From: RGIG8767 sp964386235 | Lineage (GTDB): Bacteria; Bacillota; Clostridia; Lachnospirales; Lachnospiraceae | Direction of reading: 5' to 3' | NCBI GenBank assembly: GCA_964386235.1 | Contig: CAYLSH010000042.1 | Coordinates: forward strand, 1-16,675 | Length of the DNA stretch: 16,675 nt | Position numbers and translations under genes: made by a program | Part shown: piece after piece, positions 1 through 11,300 of the stretch | Layout of the letters: each line of letters starts with the position of its first letter | Numbering within the stretch: the first letter of the stretch is position 1 | Notes under the pieces: model-generated | Told to the model about the DNA's origin: nothing | What the model saw: only the letters and a program-made list of their open reading frames with translations | Database searches by the model: none

Positions 1-119
1 CGGTTCTCATGCCGGCAGTTGGTAAAAGTGTCCGCATGTAAAAAAAATTCCTAAAACCGATCCGTGGATGCAGCCTTAAGAATTCTTTCAGGGTTGGGCT
101 ATTCTTTTCAAATAGTCAA
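1..119. other. Left-edge stretch downstream of tRNA-Glu, no gene supported
   Basis: No complete gene is visible here. On the minus strand there is a run of eight T (plus-strand A at 40-47) about 73 bases beyond the tRNA 3' end. It could help end the tRNA transcript, but I see no good GC-rich stem directly in front of it. A minus-strand ATG at 35-37 opens a frame (MRTLLPTAGMRT) that runs off the window edge with an AGGA 11 bases upstream. Twelve codons are too few to call a gene. Confidence 0.4.
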
Positions 120-191
120 CAGCTCGTAGGGGAATCGAACCCCTGATTCCGCCGTGAGAGGGCGGCGTCTTAACCTCTTGACCAACGAGCC
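120..191 (-). tRNA. tRNA-Glu, anticodon CTC
   Basis: The minus strand folds into a full cloverleaf of 72 nt. The acceptor arm GGCTCGT pairs with ACGAGCT, including a G-U first pair, and the discriminator base is G. The D arm begins GGTCAAGAGGTTAAGAC. The anticodon stem CCGCC/GGCGG closes a 7-base loop CTCTCAC, giving anticodon CTC, which reads the glutamate codon GAG. The T arm is GGGG-TTCGATT-CCCC. The 3' CCA is not encoded: the bases after the discriminator are TTG, so CCA must be added by nucleotidyltransferase. The gene lies 153 bases beyond the stop of the hydrolase gene on the same strand. The upstream region is AT-rich, but I cannot pick a convincing -35/-10 pair; TTGCTT with TAAACT 16 bases later is the best weak candidate. 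Confidence 0.97.
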
Positions 192-284
192 ATTTTCAAA
201 ACGCTTGTTTAGTTTATCATAAATTCAGAAAAAAGCAATACCTTTTTTGAAAAAAGATATTTTTAGCGACATTCTACCTATGCA
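192..284. other. AT-rich spacer between tRNA-Glu and the hydrolase gene
   Basis: This is a short AT-rich intergenic stretch that should contain the tRNA promoter, read leftward. It includes a perfect but tight inverted repeat, CTTTTTTGAAAAAAG, at about 242-256. Its arms leave only one loop base, so it is more likely sequence composition than an RNA hairpin. No open frame with a ribosome binding site is visible. Confidence 0.5.
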
Positions 285-310
285 AAGGAGCCCGCTTTCG
301 CGAGCCCCTT
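285..310 (-). terminator. Hairpin after the hydrolase gene, probable terminator
   Basis: Read on the minus strand, AAGGGGCTCGC and GCGGGCTCCTT form an 11-bp stem around a GAAA tetraloop, starting 35 bases after the stop codon of the two-gene unit. Two of the pairs are G-U in minus-strand RNA but would be C-A mismatches in plus-strand RNA, which points to a structure selected in the minus-strand transcript. The weak point is the tail: only a short T run follows the stem before GCATAGG. It could be a modest Rho-independent terminator or an mRNA 3'-end stabilising hairpin. Confidence 0.65.
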
Positions 311-344
311 ACCTGTTTGCGATCGTACGAATGCAGGAAACTCT

Positions 345-3300
345 TTATTCTATTTCATCTTCCTCATCAAAAAAGAAACTTTCTTTTTTCTTTTTGCGGT
401 AGAAATGAACACCTCCTGCAACCGTTCCCGCGCAGACAGCGGACGCAGCCGCAACCGTTCCCAGTACGGCCGCAATCTGTATAACGTCCACATCCGAGGA
501 TGCAGCCTGTTCCATTGTAAGATCTGTGAAGTTTTCATCCGTTCCGGCACCGGGCGCGTCTGTAATATCGCCATTGCTGTTTGTATCGTCTACAACCGTA
601 GTTTCTTCTGATACATCGTTTGCAACCGGTTTGTCCGTACCACCGTCTGCTTTTGTCTCATTCTTTGCAAAGTCATTTGCTATGACGGTATCTTTTTTGC
701 CATCACTCTTTACGCTGTTTTGTCCTGCAGATGTCCGGGAAGAAGACTGTGTGCCTGTAGCATTCTTCGCATCTTCTGCTTCCTGTGAATCCGGATTCTG
801 TGTGGCATCCTGTGAAGGTGTGGGTGCTTTCTCTATCGCCGGCAATTTCTCCTGTGGTGTCTGTTCCACATTTTCATTTGCACCTGCGGATATCGTTCCA
901 CCGGCATTCTCGCCTTTAAAGATTTCCTCAAACAGCCCCTTATCCTGCCTGATCAGATAGGTACAGGTAATTTCATCCGTATAATTGGAGATTCCCTTTA
1001 CCGTTACCCGGATCTTAGGTTCTGTCTCCTCATCCGCCACCGGAATGTCATCTTCTGCCACAACGCTGTCCTTTAACTTCGTACTGCCATCGTTTAGAAG
1101 CGTATCCTCTACGTATTGGTACGATACAATCTCATAATCTTTGTTTTCATCCAGTCGTCTGCCACTTTCATCCTTTAAAACAGGTTCTGCAAAACAATAG
1201 CCCTTTTTATTTTTGAAAGTCACATTGTCCGCAGTCATGCTTACTTTTTTCAGGCTTTTTTTCGTGATCGTATATTCTTTTGTGATCTCTCCCGTAAATC
1301 TGCCGGTTCCTGTGATAACCACCACCGGTTTTTGTGACGTATTATCCTCCGTAACCACGGTGTTGTTGCGGTAACTGATCTTATAGTCCGTTCCTTCCTT
1401 AAGCAACTCACCTTTAAACATCACCTGAACCTGCGGACCGGCTCCTGCTTTATCATACTCCACGGTATCGGAAACAAGGGCTGTTTGTAATGCGGACTGC
1501 ATTCCTGCATTCTCCGGCTCATAAATCTGTTCGTTCTGAAAAATGTTATATGCCCTGATGGTAAATGTTTTGGTAAGGGTTCCGGTGTAAGCATTCTTTC
1601 CTGTAAAAATAACAGATGCTTTTCCGGTTTCTACATTGTTTTTATAGGAAACGGTATAGTCAAGGCCCTCCCGCAGTGTATTTTTACTCTTGTCCGTAAG
1701 CGTTATATTTTTCTGTGTGATGCCGCTTCCCGTGTATTCCTGATCCAAAATACCGCTTGCGGATACGCCCGTCATATCCGTACCGGTAATGGTAAAGGAT
1801 ACCGTCCTGTTTCCGATATAACTTCCCATTCCTTTGACGGTAACCTTACCGGTTCCCACCTGCGTATTATCACTGTAAGAAAGGGTGTAGTCCACGTTTT
1901 CGATCAGGGAAGTCCCGCCATATTTTACCGTCACCGCCGGTTTGCAGGCCGCAATGTCTTTTTCACTTGTGTAATCATGACCGTTGTTGAAGCGAACGGA
2001 CGAAGGAACGCTTATGCTCACTTCCTCCATCAGAATTCTTCTGCTGATCGTAATATACACATATCTTGTACCGCTGTAATTGCCTTTTCCGGTAATCTTT
2101 ACTTTGTAGGTTCCGGCATCTTTGTATGCACCGGCTGCCGTATCCGTATACTCCAGCGTATAATCCACGTTGCTGACAAGCGCTCTTGTACCATCCAATA
2201 CCGTTGGACGTACCTTCTGCACGCTTCCTGTATATTCTACAGAAACATTCTCCGCTTTGATGTCCACATGGGAAAGATTTTTGGGCATAATCGTAAAGGT
2301 TGCCTGTGTCGTATAGCCCTCATACTTTCCCTTTCCGGTAATGATAACAGTTGGTATTTTATCCGGATCTGCTCCATCGTTTACCAGTTTGTTGTTCTGA
2401 TAAGTCAGGGTATAGTCCGTCCCCTTCTTTAACAGTACATCTTCGTGATAGACATACACTTCCGGTTTAATCGCATAACCGGTATAGGTCATGCTGCCAA
2501 CAGGTTTTACATAAAAATCCGCATCGGTTGTTTCTTTAAAATACGGATACAGAGTCATGTCATCATACAGAATCGTATTCTCGTTAACTGCGGTTCCTTT
2601 TCCGTCTGTTTCTGTATACCATCCCATAAAATAGGAATCGGCATCCCCCGTCAGTGTCCAGGGTATCTCTTTTCCACCCGCCTCCAGATTAGTCAGGGAT
2701 TTTCCATATTCTCCCGGAAGTGTCATGAGTGTTTTTCCATCCGTTCCCACAAAGGTTACCATGTATTCTTTTACCGTCACCTGACAGGTTAATTCACTCT
2801 GGCTGCCGTCAAATGCCCCCACAGCCGCATGAAGAGTGGTAGTTCCGGCTTTTTTTGCAAAAATCATCCCGTTTTCCACCACTGCCACAGACTCGTCTTC
2901 CGATCTCCAGATGGGTTCGATACGATCCGATGTATTCTTTGGCAGATAGGAAACCGTCACCTGTGTGCTTTCCCCTTTATGAAGAGTGAGTTTGTTGCTA
3001 TCCAGATCCAGGGAGGCTTCCGTCATCGGGATCCGCACCGTAACGTTTACTGTCTTGGTGAATGTCCCCACCTTAGCCGTTACCGTTGTACTTCCACTTT
3101 TTTTTGCCGTAATGAGCACCTTTTCATTCTGTTCCCCTTTTTGCGTAAGAGAAAGGATGCTCTCATCTTTTACCGTCCACGTAACTTTTTTATTGTCCGT
3201 GGTATCTGCCGGATCATAAGAGACTTCCAGCGTCACTTCACTTGGGATTTCGCCCTTATTATTATATTTGTACTGTGTTTTTCCGTTTTCATCCAGATAA

Positions 3301-5308
3301 GCCACTTTGTCCAGGGACTCGTCTGCCATGAACAGTTCCAACTGCTCCGTATCCTCGTTTTTCCCTTCCGGTCCAAGCGCAATTCCCTGTAAAGGACTCA
3401 GCACCTTAACCGCACAGGTAAATACCTGCGTTTGCGTTTTATCATTGTCTTTATAGGACACCGTTGCCGTGATCGTGGTGTTACCGCTTTTTTTAGCTGT
3501 GATCTTACCGGATGCATCCACGTCTGCCACGCTCGGATCCTCCGATGCATATGAGACACCGGTTGTCACAACTATGCCCTTATCTTTTATCTGTAAGGTA
3601 TAGGTGTCTTTTCCGCTCACGCCCCGTTGTAAGGTAACGGACTTTGCATTTATGGAAAAATCATGTTCGGTCGGCATATTATTGTATACGGGTATTTTAA
3701 ACACAAATGCACTGTTTAAAGATCCCGCATTACTATACATCTTTTTCATGGACTGTCCTTCTGTATAAGGTGCCATAATATTCTGCATGTACTGATGGAG
3801 AGAATCACTTCCATGCTCCACATCAAATTTTTGCAGATAAAGAGTATCCTGTCCTTTTAAAATATAACCGTTTCCAATAAATGCCGCTCCTCCTTCCAAT
3901 GCTTTGACACGGGTGTTCCACCCCTTTGTCTTGGCATAGGAAAGACCGCTTTTATATACGGCTTCGTTTGTCGTGCCGCTGGCACTGATATTATAATAAT
4001 TGTAATAGCCTTCATATCCGGGATAGGTGCCGGAAATCATGGGAGATGTTCCGTTTACGCCCTGCTCCTGCACTACACGTGCTGCTAAGTTAAACGGACT
4101 TAATCCTCTGGATTTACCGGAGTCAAAAATAACCTTGGCATAGGTTCTGTTGCTTGCATCCCCCGGTACAGTTCCTTTCATAAAGGTATTATTTAAAAAC
4201 GCCTGTAATGCCTCCTGCGTATGGTAGGAAGCATTGTATGTATTCTGTTCAAACTGGAAAATCGAATTTTCCGTTAAAAAGTTACGGGGATCCATGTAAT
4301 AGGCAATCCCCTTCTCGGACGCATAGTACCATGTACTATTGATCTGGCTTCCCCGGTATTCTCCCGGCTGGTTATAGTAGATCCAGCTGTAATTACCCAT
4401 CTGCTCCTTTACGCAGTCAGCCCAGTTGCGGTTTACCCTCATCGGAATGAAAATCCAGTTTGGATGCGCATCTTTTAACTTTCTAAGATTGCTCTGGTAA
4501 CCGGAAGGAAATTGTTCCACATCTGTGTAGGATGTCCCGCCTGCAGCGGACATAAGCCCTGTCAGGGGAAAAAACGATGCCCAGTCACTCTTCCATTGCA
4601 GCAACACCTCATCCGAATACGCAAGATAAGACTCTTCAATATACCCATGGTACAGGGTTTCCCCTTCATAAAACTGCGTTTCATACCAGACGTTTGGGAT
4701 ATAATCCTCCGCTTCGTTGTTATATTCCCATGCCACATCCATTCCCATGATCTGGACCGTCCTTGCCATGGGAACGGAAATCACCGTATCCGAGGAAGCA
4801 TCCGCTTCTTTCTTTACCTCATAGGAATCCTTAAGATAGACAATGGCATATATGTCCTTTTCCAAAAGGCAGGCATCCAGTGCCTGTGATGCTTCTGCAA
4901 CCGCCTCCGTGTATTCCGGCGGCAGGGAGGATGTTTTTACCGAAATCAAACTATTAGCCGATACAGAAACCTTTTCTGTCGATGTTTCTGTCGATGTTTC
5001 TGTCGATGTTTCNNNNNNNNNNNNNNNNNNNNNNNNNNNNNNNNNNNNNNNNNNNNNNNNNNNNNNNNNNNNNNNNNNNNNNNNNNNNNNNNNNNNNNNN
5101 NNNNNNNNNNNNCCGATACAGAAACCTTTTCTGTCGATGTTTCTGTCGATGTTTCTGTCGATGTTTCCTCCGTCTGCGTTTCTTCTATCGTATTCTGCGA
5201 CGCAGAATACGATATCACCTGCCCACTCTGTGTGGCAAATGCCGTCATAGAATGACTCATAAGCAATATGAAACTGAATACCCCCGCTGCAATTCTTTTG
5301 TTTATCAT
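345..5308 (-). CDS. Membrane-anchored surface N-acetylglucosaminidase (GH73-like) with Big2 and GxDYTLxY repeats; interrupted by assembly gap
   Basis: This is a predicted exported peptidoglycan hydrolase that cleaves glycan strands next to N-acetylglucosamine. The ATG at 5308 is chosen because it starts a clear signal peptide (MINKR, hydrophobic GVFSFILLM, cleavage after AFA at residue 25) and overlaps the previous stop. Numbering below assumes the 55-bp repeat around the N gap is collapsed, giving 1,602 residues. Seen in order: ETST linker about 42-60; SH3-like region about 80-190; glucosaminidase domain about 212-494 with HPNWIF (230-235), YYMDPRNFL (285-293), the likely catalytic Glu363 in ARVVQEQG, TYPGYEGYYN (376-385) and QDTLYLQKFD (435-444); three Big2-like Ig domains about 499-796; a Listeria-Bacteroides type repeat about 797-875 with FMGWYTETDGKG; six GxDYTLxY repeats about 877-1403; Ser/Thr/Asp/Glu linker about 1404-1556; transmembrane helix about 1558-1582; tail RKKKKESFFFDEEDEIE. 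There is no LPXTG motif, so anchoring is by the helix. The domain calls are by eye. The hydrolase call is strong, while substrate and cellular role are inferred. Frame is not kept if the 100 N are taken as real length. Confidence 0.93.
945..2525 (-). repeat. Six tandem GxDYTLxY protein repeats in the hydrolase
   Basis: Six diverged units of about 75-105 residues share the pattern YTG...P.V....L..GTDYTLSY.NN...V.ITGKG.Y.G...TFTI. Core strings in order of translation are GTDYTLTYQNN/ITGKGKYEG, NVDYTLEYTDT/ITGKGNYSG, NVDYTLSYSDN/VKGMGSYIG, GLDYTVSYKNN/FTGKNAYTG, GTDYKISYRNN/ITGTGRFTG and NKDYEIVSYQY/VKGISNYTD. The units are degenerate at DNA level. They are probably Ig-like stalk or wall-binding modules between the catalytic head and the membrane anchor. 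Similar repeats are common in Lachnospiraceae surface proteins; their ligand is unknown to me. Confidence 0.85.
3672..4520 (-). other. Glucosaminidase catalytic domain within the hydrolase gene
   Basis: The domain spans residues about 212-494 of the reconstructed protein. It has the layout of clostridial N-acetylglucosaminidases: FPSGYQSNLRKLKDAHPNW opening, YYMDPRNFLTENSIFQFE, then LSPFNLAARVVQEQG with Glu363 (4065-4067) as the expected general acid. TYPGYEGYYN and GGAAFIGNGYI follow, then GQDTLYLQKFDV and HQYMQNIMAP. All of these blocks are present and unbroken, so the domain looks active. Assignment is from recalled family motifs, not a profile search. Confidence 0.88.
4958..5167 (-). repeat. 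12-bp tandem repeat (ETST linker) and identical 55-bp copies flanking the gap
   Basis: Bases 4958-5012 and 5113-5167 are identical over all 55 positions. Each copy ends in about three 12-bp units (gatgtttctgtc on the plus strand) encoding Glu-Thr-Ser-Thr, then codes for EKVSVS. The array lies just after the signal peptide and forms an extended Thr/Ser/Glu linker. Because the unit is 12 bp, gain or loss of units keeps the frame. Whether two copies really exist or one copy was reported twice at contig ends cannot be decided from this sequence. Confidence 0.8.
5013..5112. other. Assembly gap of 100 N
   Basis: A run of exactly 100 N sits between two identical 55-bp ends inside the ETST linker of the hydrolase gene. 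The round length suggests a placeholder of unknown size. The offset between the two copies is 155 bases, which is not a multiple of three, so taking the N length literally would break the gene. Merging the copies restores a single open frame. Confidence 0.97.
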
Positions 5309-8300
5309 ACGTTACCATTTCCTTCTATTTGTCCATAACAGATATTTTTGCCGGATCTGTAAAGACCACGTGTAGCATTTTGCGTACCCATTCCGACATG
5401 TTCCCTTGTCGTATAACATGGTATAAACACATTGATATCCACCTTCTGTGCTATACATAATACCATACCATCAAACAACTGTACAGGAACCTGGGAATCT
5501 CTTCCTTTTTCATAATCATTGTAAAAAAGAGTGAGCATGATCGTTCCGGCTTCCATGGCATCCGACTCCGCTGCCGGTGCCTCAGACACCACACCGTTAA
5601 TCGTAATCTGGGAGATGCCGGTTGTATTTTGTTTTGCGCAGAGTGCATTTCCGTTGTCCGCAAGCAAAATATCTTTTAACGTAAGTTTTCCGTCATTTTT
5701 AGCCGATGCCCCTGCATGCAAACAGGCTTCATCCAAAAGTACCTGTGAAGAAACTGTAATGTTTTTTCCAGCCAGTGTACAATTGTAAAGATACGCCTCT
5801 TTTATCGAAACATCCAGAGAACAGTCCACCTCAAAAATAGAATAACCACTGTTATTTTGAGAGTTGTCATGCCCTATATACAATTCTTTCATGCCCCTGA
5901 TTGCCGCAAACTCTCTTTTTTCTGTTTCGTTTGTTTGCATCCCATCACCGGAAAGAAGGGTAAAACTTCCTTTTGCACCGCCGGATACCGTGTAGGGAAC
6001 GGTCGTCAACTGCCCGAAGCGATCATACATATCCTTCTGCAAAAGTGTGTAATTTCCGATATTCAGGGTAAACGTAACCTGCTGGTAGGAAAGGTCACTG
6101 CCCTTTCCTGTTTTTTTCAAACAGGTCAACCCGATCTTTTCCATGCGCACCGGACATTTCAGTGTGACATTGGCACCCGTGAAAAATATGCCGTTTTCTT
6201 CCCCTTCCTGTGAAGTGATCCACACCTGCGCTGCCTTTGTCGGCATTGTCAGGGTTGTAATGGGAGCATCCGCTTTTAACGTATCCCGGTTATAACCGAT
6301 GGTATCTAAAAGTGTGATCTTATAGAAATTCGTAACATCTCCAATCTTGTCGATCTCTTTTACTGCCTGTTCCCACGTCAAAAACTCTCCATGATAGTAC
6401 ATCTGGTCTTTTGCATATACAACCGTTTCGTCCGCCGTTTTTTCATAGCCTTTTACTTCTACAAGCGGAGCCATATCTGTCAGATACAATCCTGCATCCT
6501 GCTTGTACAGATAGGTCTGGGAATCCTGTTCTTTTGCATAGTCATAACTTTCATACACGTTTCCGTCCCCTTCGATACAAATACAGTCAGGAGAAGCCTT
6601 GGGAAGGGATGCCAGTTTCTGATACGTCTGCACCTTTTCACCCTTTTTCACAAAAAGTTCTTCCCAATCCGCCGCCGTAAGTTTCCGGTATGTTTTGGTC
6701 TCCAGATCATACAGGCGATAGGAAAGGCTCACTTTTGTATCACGGATCGTGCCTGTGATCGACAACTGGGAATTGCCATGTGCACCCGCTTTATTGATCT
6801 TTGTAAAATCCGAACAAATCGTAACCTCTGCTGTTTCTTCTGTTTCTTCTGCTCTTCCGATGTTTGTCAGTGATACGGCGGCTTCAGAAGCTAAACGATT
6901 GGTCTCTGTCCCATCCGCATAAAGATTAGTAACCGTTACCTTTCCTTTTGCATTTACCACGGCTCCCTGTAAAAGTGTCAGAGAACCAATCTGGATCGTC
7001 TTTTCTTCGTCTACCGTATTGCCTTCCAACACCAGATGTCCCTTAGAAGCATTTACCGCTCCCATGGTAAAAGCAGAAGCATTTTCATCTGTGTAAACAT
7101 TGTTTTTCCATGTCATCGTTACATTTGCAGACGGCACCGGTGTAACCGTATTGCTTTCTGCAAATCCATCCGGCTGCTTGGTATCGATTTTTCCTTCCGT
7201 TAACCGGATATTTTCAAATGTAACATCACAGGCTGCTTTCAAAGTCCCCGTATATTTAATCACCGTACAAGGTGTATCCGAATTGCCCGTATTCTGCGGC
7301 ACACAGCCTTTAATGGTAATCCCAGCAGCTTTGGATGGCAGAATAAAAGCACCGTAAGCCGTTCCGTTTTTGGCTGTTTTTATCTCATTTGTCTCATCGG
7401 AATATAGGAAAAGGATCTCATAAAAAGCTTCCTGATCCGCTTTTGCATTGATCATTTCCACGCAGTCTTCATATGTTTTTGCATAGGAAATGCTTCTGTC
7501 CGTTCCATCCTTTGTTTTCTCAGTCAGGCGGATCTGCATGTTTTTCAGATTACCGTTTTTAACATATCCTTTTTCTTTGTACGTTACCAGATTATCCCTG
7601 GTTATCCCTTCGTTATTATCCGCTATGCTTCCGTCAGCCAGACTTCTGAATGGATAAGCACGGAAAGCAGATGCATCCGCTTTCTTTGCCTGCACCAGTT
7701 CCACATCCGTATACGAAGCACATTCTTTTTGACAGTCTTGCTCTAACAGGGAAGACGCATCCGCAAGGGTTGCATCCGGCTGATACACCTTGCATAACAG
7801 AGTGTTTTCCACCTGTCCGTTCACGACAAACTGCGGGTGACCATTCTTATCCTGTCTGCTGCCAATATAGTGATTGCGTCCTTCTTCAGTCTTGATCGTT
7901 CCCACCGTCATTTTTCCAAGAGAATCCCAGGAAGAAATGCCGTCGCCACTGCCATTATTAAGCATCAGCGTATTGATGGTAACCGTGCCATCCGAAACCA
8001 GACGGGTTTTACGTAATTCCACGATATCCACATTGGAAACGCCTTTCTTAATCAGCAGATTGCCGCAATCGGTAAGACATACATAAGTTGCATTTTTCGT
8101 ACCACCGATACTGCTGATAAAGCCCGTCTTTTTCGCATCCACTCCATCAGGAGGAACCTGCATGCTGACTCTTTCCAGCAAAAGAGAGGCTGCTTTTTTA
8201 TCCTTGGTAACCTGTAAAGAGGTATCTGCCGGTGTCAGATCTTTTCCGCTCTTAACCGGATTTAATACAAGATCCTGCAGGGTAATATTGCCGGAACCTG

Positions 8301-11300
8301 CGATATTTCCGGTAAACGTAAGGGTCGTCTTCTGTGCATCCTTTCCCATCAGACTGACTGCTGCATACTGATTTGCTTTTGGCAGATAAAAGGCACTGTA
8401 GGGATTGGCATCCATTACATTCGTGTCGATCTCATTTCCTTTTTTTCCGGATGCTAAAAAGCGAATCTCATAGGAAAGGGAAGCATCCGCTGTCGTATTA
8501 ATCTGCGCCACTGCCTGATTTAAATCCAGACAGACCATCGTGTTCTTAATTGCTAAAGTCGCATCGGAATAAGAACCGCTTAATTGTACCAGATCCTGAT
8601 TTAACGTTTTATCGGCAAGATACACACCCTTGTCCGCTTTTACCAGGGTAAGAGCATCGCTGTTTTTCGTAAACTTCACCTTGCTTTGATCGGATAATTC
8701 GCAACCCGCAACCAACGAAAAAGCATCCGTGTATGCTTTGGGAAGGGTCATTACTTTCGATGCATTGGAAAGGGTTACTTTTCCGTTTTTCTTTGTAAGC
8801 ACCGTTACAAAATAGCCATCCTGTAATGTAAAGGTAATCGGATGCGCCGGATCTGTATTCAGAATCTGTTTCTGAATCGTAAGATTGGGCGATTTGTTAT
8901 CCGCACTACGGGAAAAAGCAAGGGTATTGGCATTTCCTTCATTCTTTACGGTATCCACTGTTACGGCTCCGTCTGCACGCAGGGTAACACCGGTTCCTTC
9001 CGGTTTTGACTGCAAAGTCAGGATCGTACTCTTTATATTGCCTTTCATGGCGGCATCCCGGTTTACGATCACTTCTGCGGCATTACTGATACCGCCCGTC
9101 AGGGTCAAACCTTCCGTTTGCAGCGTCACGGTCTGCTTACCGTTTCCTGTGATGTCCTTTAATGCCATCTTTTCTTCCTGCCCGACAGAAACATCCAACA
9201 AGGTTAGGTCATAACCACCAGCCACAATGCTAAAAGCAGTTCCCGTTTTTTTATCGGACGGTGAAAAACAGATGTTATCAAAAATCGTGGCACACTTTAG
9301 CGTGATATTTCCGGTAAAATAGAGTTTCTCCTGCTGTTTTGAGGGTAAACTCGTGATCATTACGCTTTTTGCCTGCGTCGGCAATGTTACACTCACCGGC
9401 GTTTTCAGGGTTCCGTTTTCTTTGGTCAATACAAACGTATACTCCTGCGTTTTGTTCTTTTGTGCATCCACATCCGCAGAGGCTTCTTTAAAGGAAGGAT
9501 AAAAACCAAGCAGATCATCGGTATCCGTTCCTGTATAGTCCCCTTTGTATACGGCAAGATATACCTGGCTGCCATTGTATACATAGATTTTTCCACCCTG
9601 CTTTAACAGCATATAGCCATCTATATTCTCCGTAGCATGATAAATCCCGTTTGGATAATTTTCCTGCGTCAATCTGAAATCCGCACTCTGTGCCTTTGCT
9701 GCCGTCAGTAACTGCACTTTACCGGAAGTTCCTGCCAGTGTCTTCAGATTCACACACTCATTTTTATTTGCCGCCGTTATTTCACGGTATACTTTCACTT
9801 CAATGGGAGCACAATCCGAACTTCTGCTCACTTCTCCACTGATGTTTAAATACGGTTCCTTTCCGGCCGCCTTTAATCTGGTTTCTAAACATGCTGCATC
9901 ACTGTCAACATATAAAGTTCCCTTGATATCAAAATTCGTGTCCGCATGTATGCACGCCTTTCCACTTCCCGTAAGGGATACCTTTTTTAAACTGACTTTA
10001 CCTGCAACAAGCAGTTGGGCATCCTCTCCCTGATAATCCTCACAGGTAAATTCCGCCTTTGACTGCGGACTGATTACCTGAATCCTGCCGGAAGATTCCA
10101 ATTCTTCGTTGGATCCGGTCACACTGCCGGATACTACCAGCGTAGTAATCTTATTTTTGCTTTCCGTATACGAAACCGAATTTGCGGCATTTTTATATGC
10201 CTGTAAGATCAGATTGCAGTCCTCTAATCTGACTTCCTTCATATTCGTTAGAGAACCGTAGATCACATTGGTTACCACTTTGGTTTCACTTGCTGTATCG
10301 TTTTCATTTGTAATCGTATGAATTGTCCCCTCTTCATCCAGGGTCAATATCGTTTTATTACCACCATTTAAAACAAGGGGCGTATTGAATGTATTGTCTC
10401 CTTTTACCGTCAGCGCATAGCCGGAAGTCTGGAACGTAAGAGCCGCCGGGTAATGCTCTTTTACAAAATTTGCCGTCTGGTATACACTTCCGTTCTTGAG
10501 CATCTGTACAAAGGATACATTTTCCAATACAAGGTCACAGGTCTGTGTGATGTTATTGATAAATCCTAATTTAACTTTTTGCAAATTGTCCGATTCCGTC
10601 CGTACCGTCAGGGTATCTACAACATTTTTATTGGGCATGGTCAGCGCCTTCGGCACGCCACCCTGCTGATCCGCACCGGATATTGCAGTAAGTGCCGGAG
10701 TCAGAGTCATTGTATAATCACACTTTGTTTTCCGGTTGTTGATCTCTAAAACCGCATCCTGGAAAGATCGGCAGGCAATCTCGATTGTCTTGTTTTGTGT
10801 TTCATCCAAGTAGGATAACAACACACCGGCTGCATTCGCATTCTCCTTATAACAGGTCAGATAACCGTCTGCTTTTACTAAGGCTGCTTCCTGATTTTTC
10901 TGGGCAGCCTTGATGGATGGATAGGTTACTGTCAGGGCTTTTGCCATTGGCACACCGTTTCTTACCATCGTTTCCATGTCCGAAGCATCCAGATCCAACC
11001 TGCTGTACTGACCGGATACTTTCTCCATTAAATCTAAATATAAGGTATGGTTATCTTCTGAAATCACTTCCCCTGCAATCGTAATCTGCGGTGTTACTTT
11101 AGTTACCATTCCCTTACTTCTGCTGACCGTTGCTGCTCCGGTCAGATAGGCATCTTTTTCTACTGCAATCGTTCCCACATTCACACTGCCCTCTGCGGAT
11201 AATTCCGGATAGGCAGGCTGTTTTCTCATGGACTGATATGAGGTTGAACGCGTATTTTCTCCCGTAAACACAATCGTTCCCACGTTATTTACATTGCCGG

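Noticed and set aside
40..47. T8 tract on the minus strand as a Rho-independent terminator of tRNA-Glu
   Set aside because: No stable GC-rich stem sits directly before it; the only pairing I found (AAAGAATTC with GAATTTTTT) has a loop of about 29 bases.
242..256. Inverted repeat CTTTTTTGAAAAAAG as a terminator or operator
   Set aside because: It has a one-base loop and only A/T-rich arms in an AT-rich spacer, so it is more likely composition or part of a promoter region.
5309..5318. Alternative start ATG at 5318 for the second gene, giving an N terminus MVTYDKQKNCSGG
   Set aside because: It is joined to the hydrolase frame only by taking the 100 N literally. That N terminus has no signal peptide, while the ATG at 5308 gives a clear one and the same linker sequence in the correct frame.
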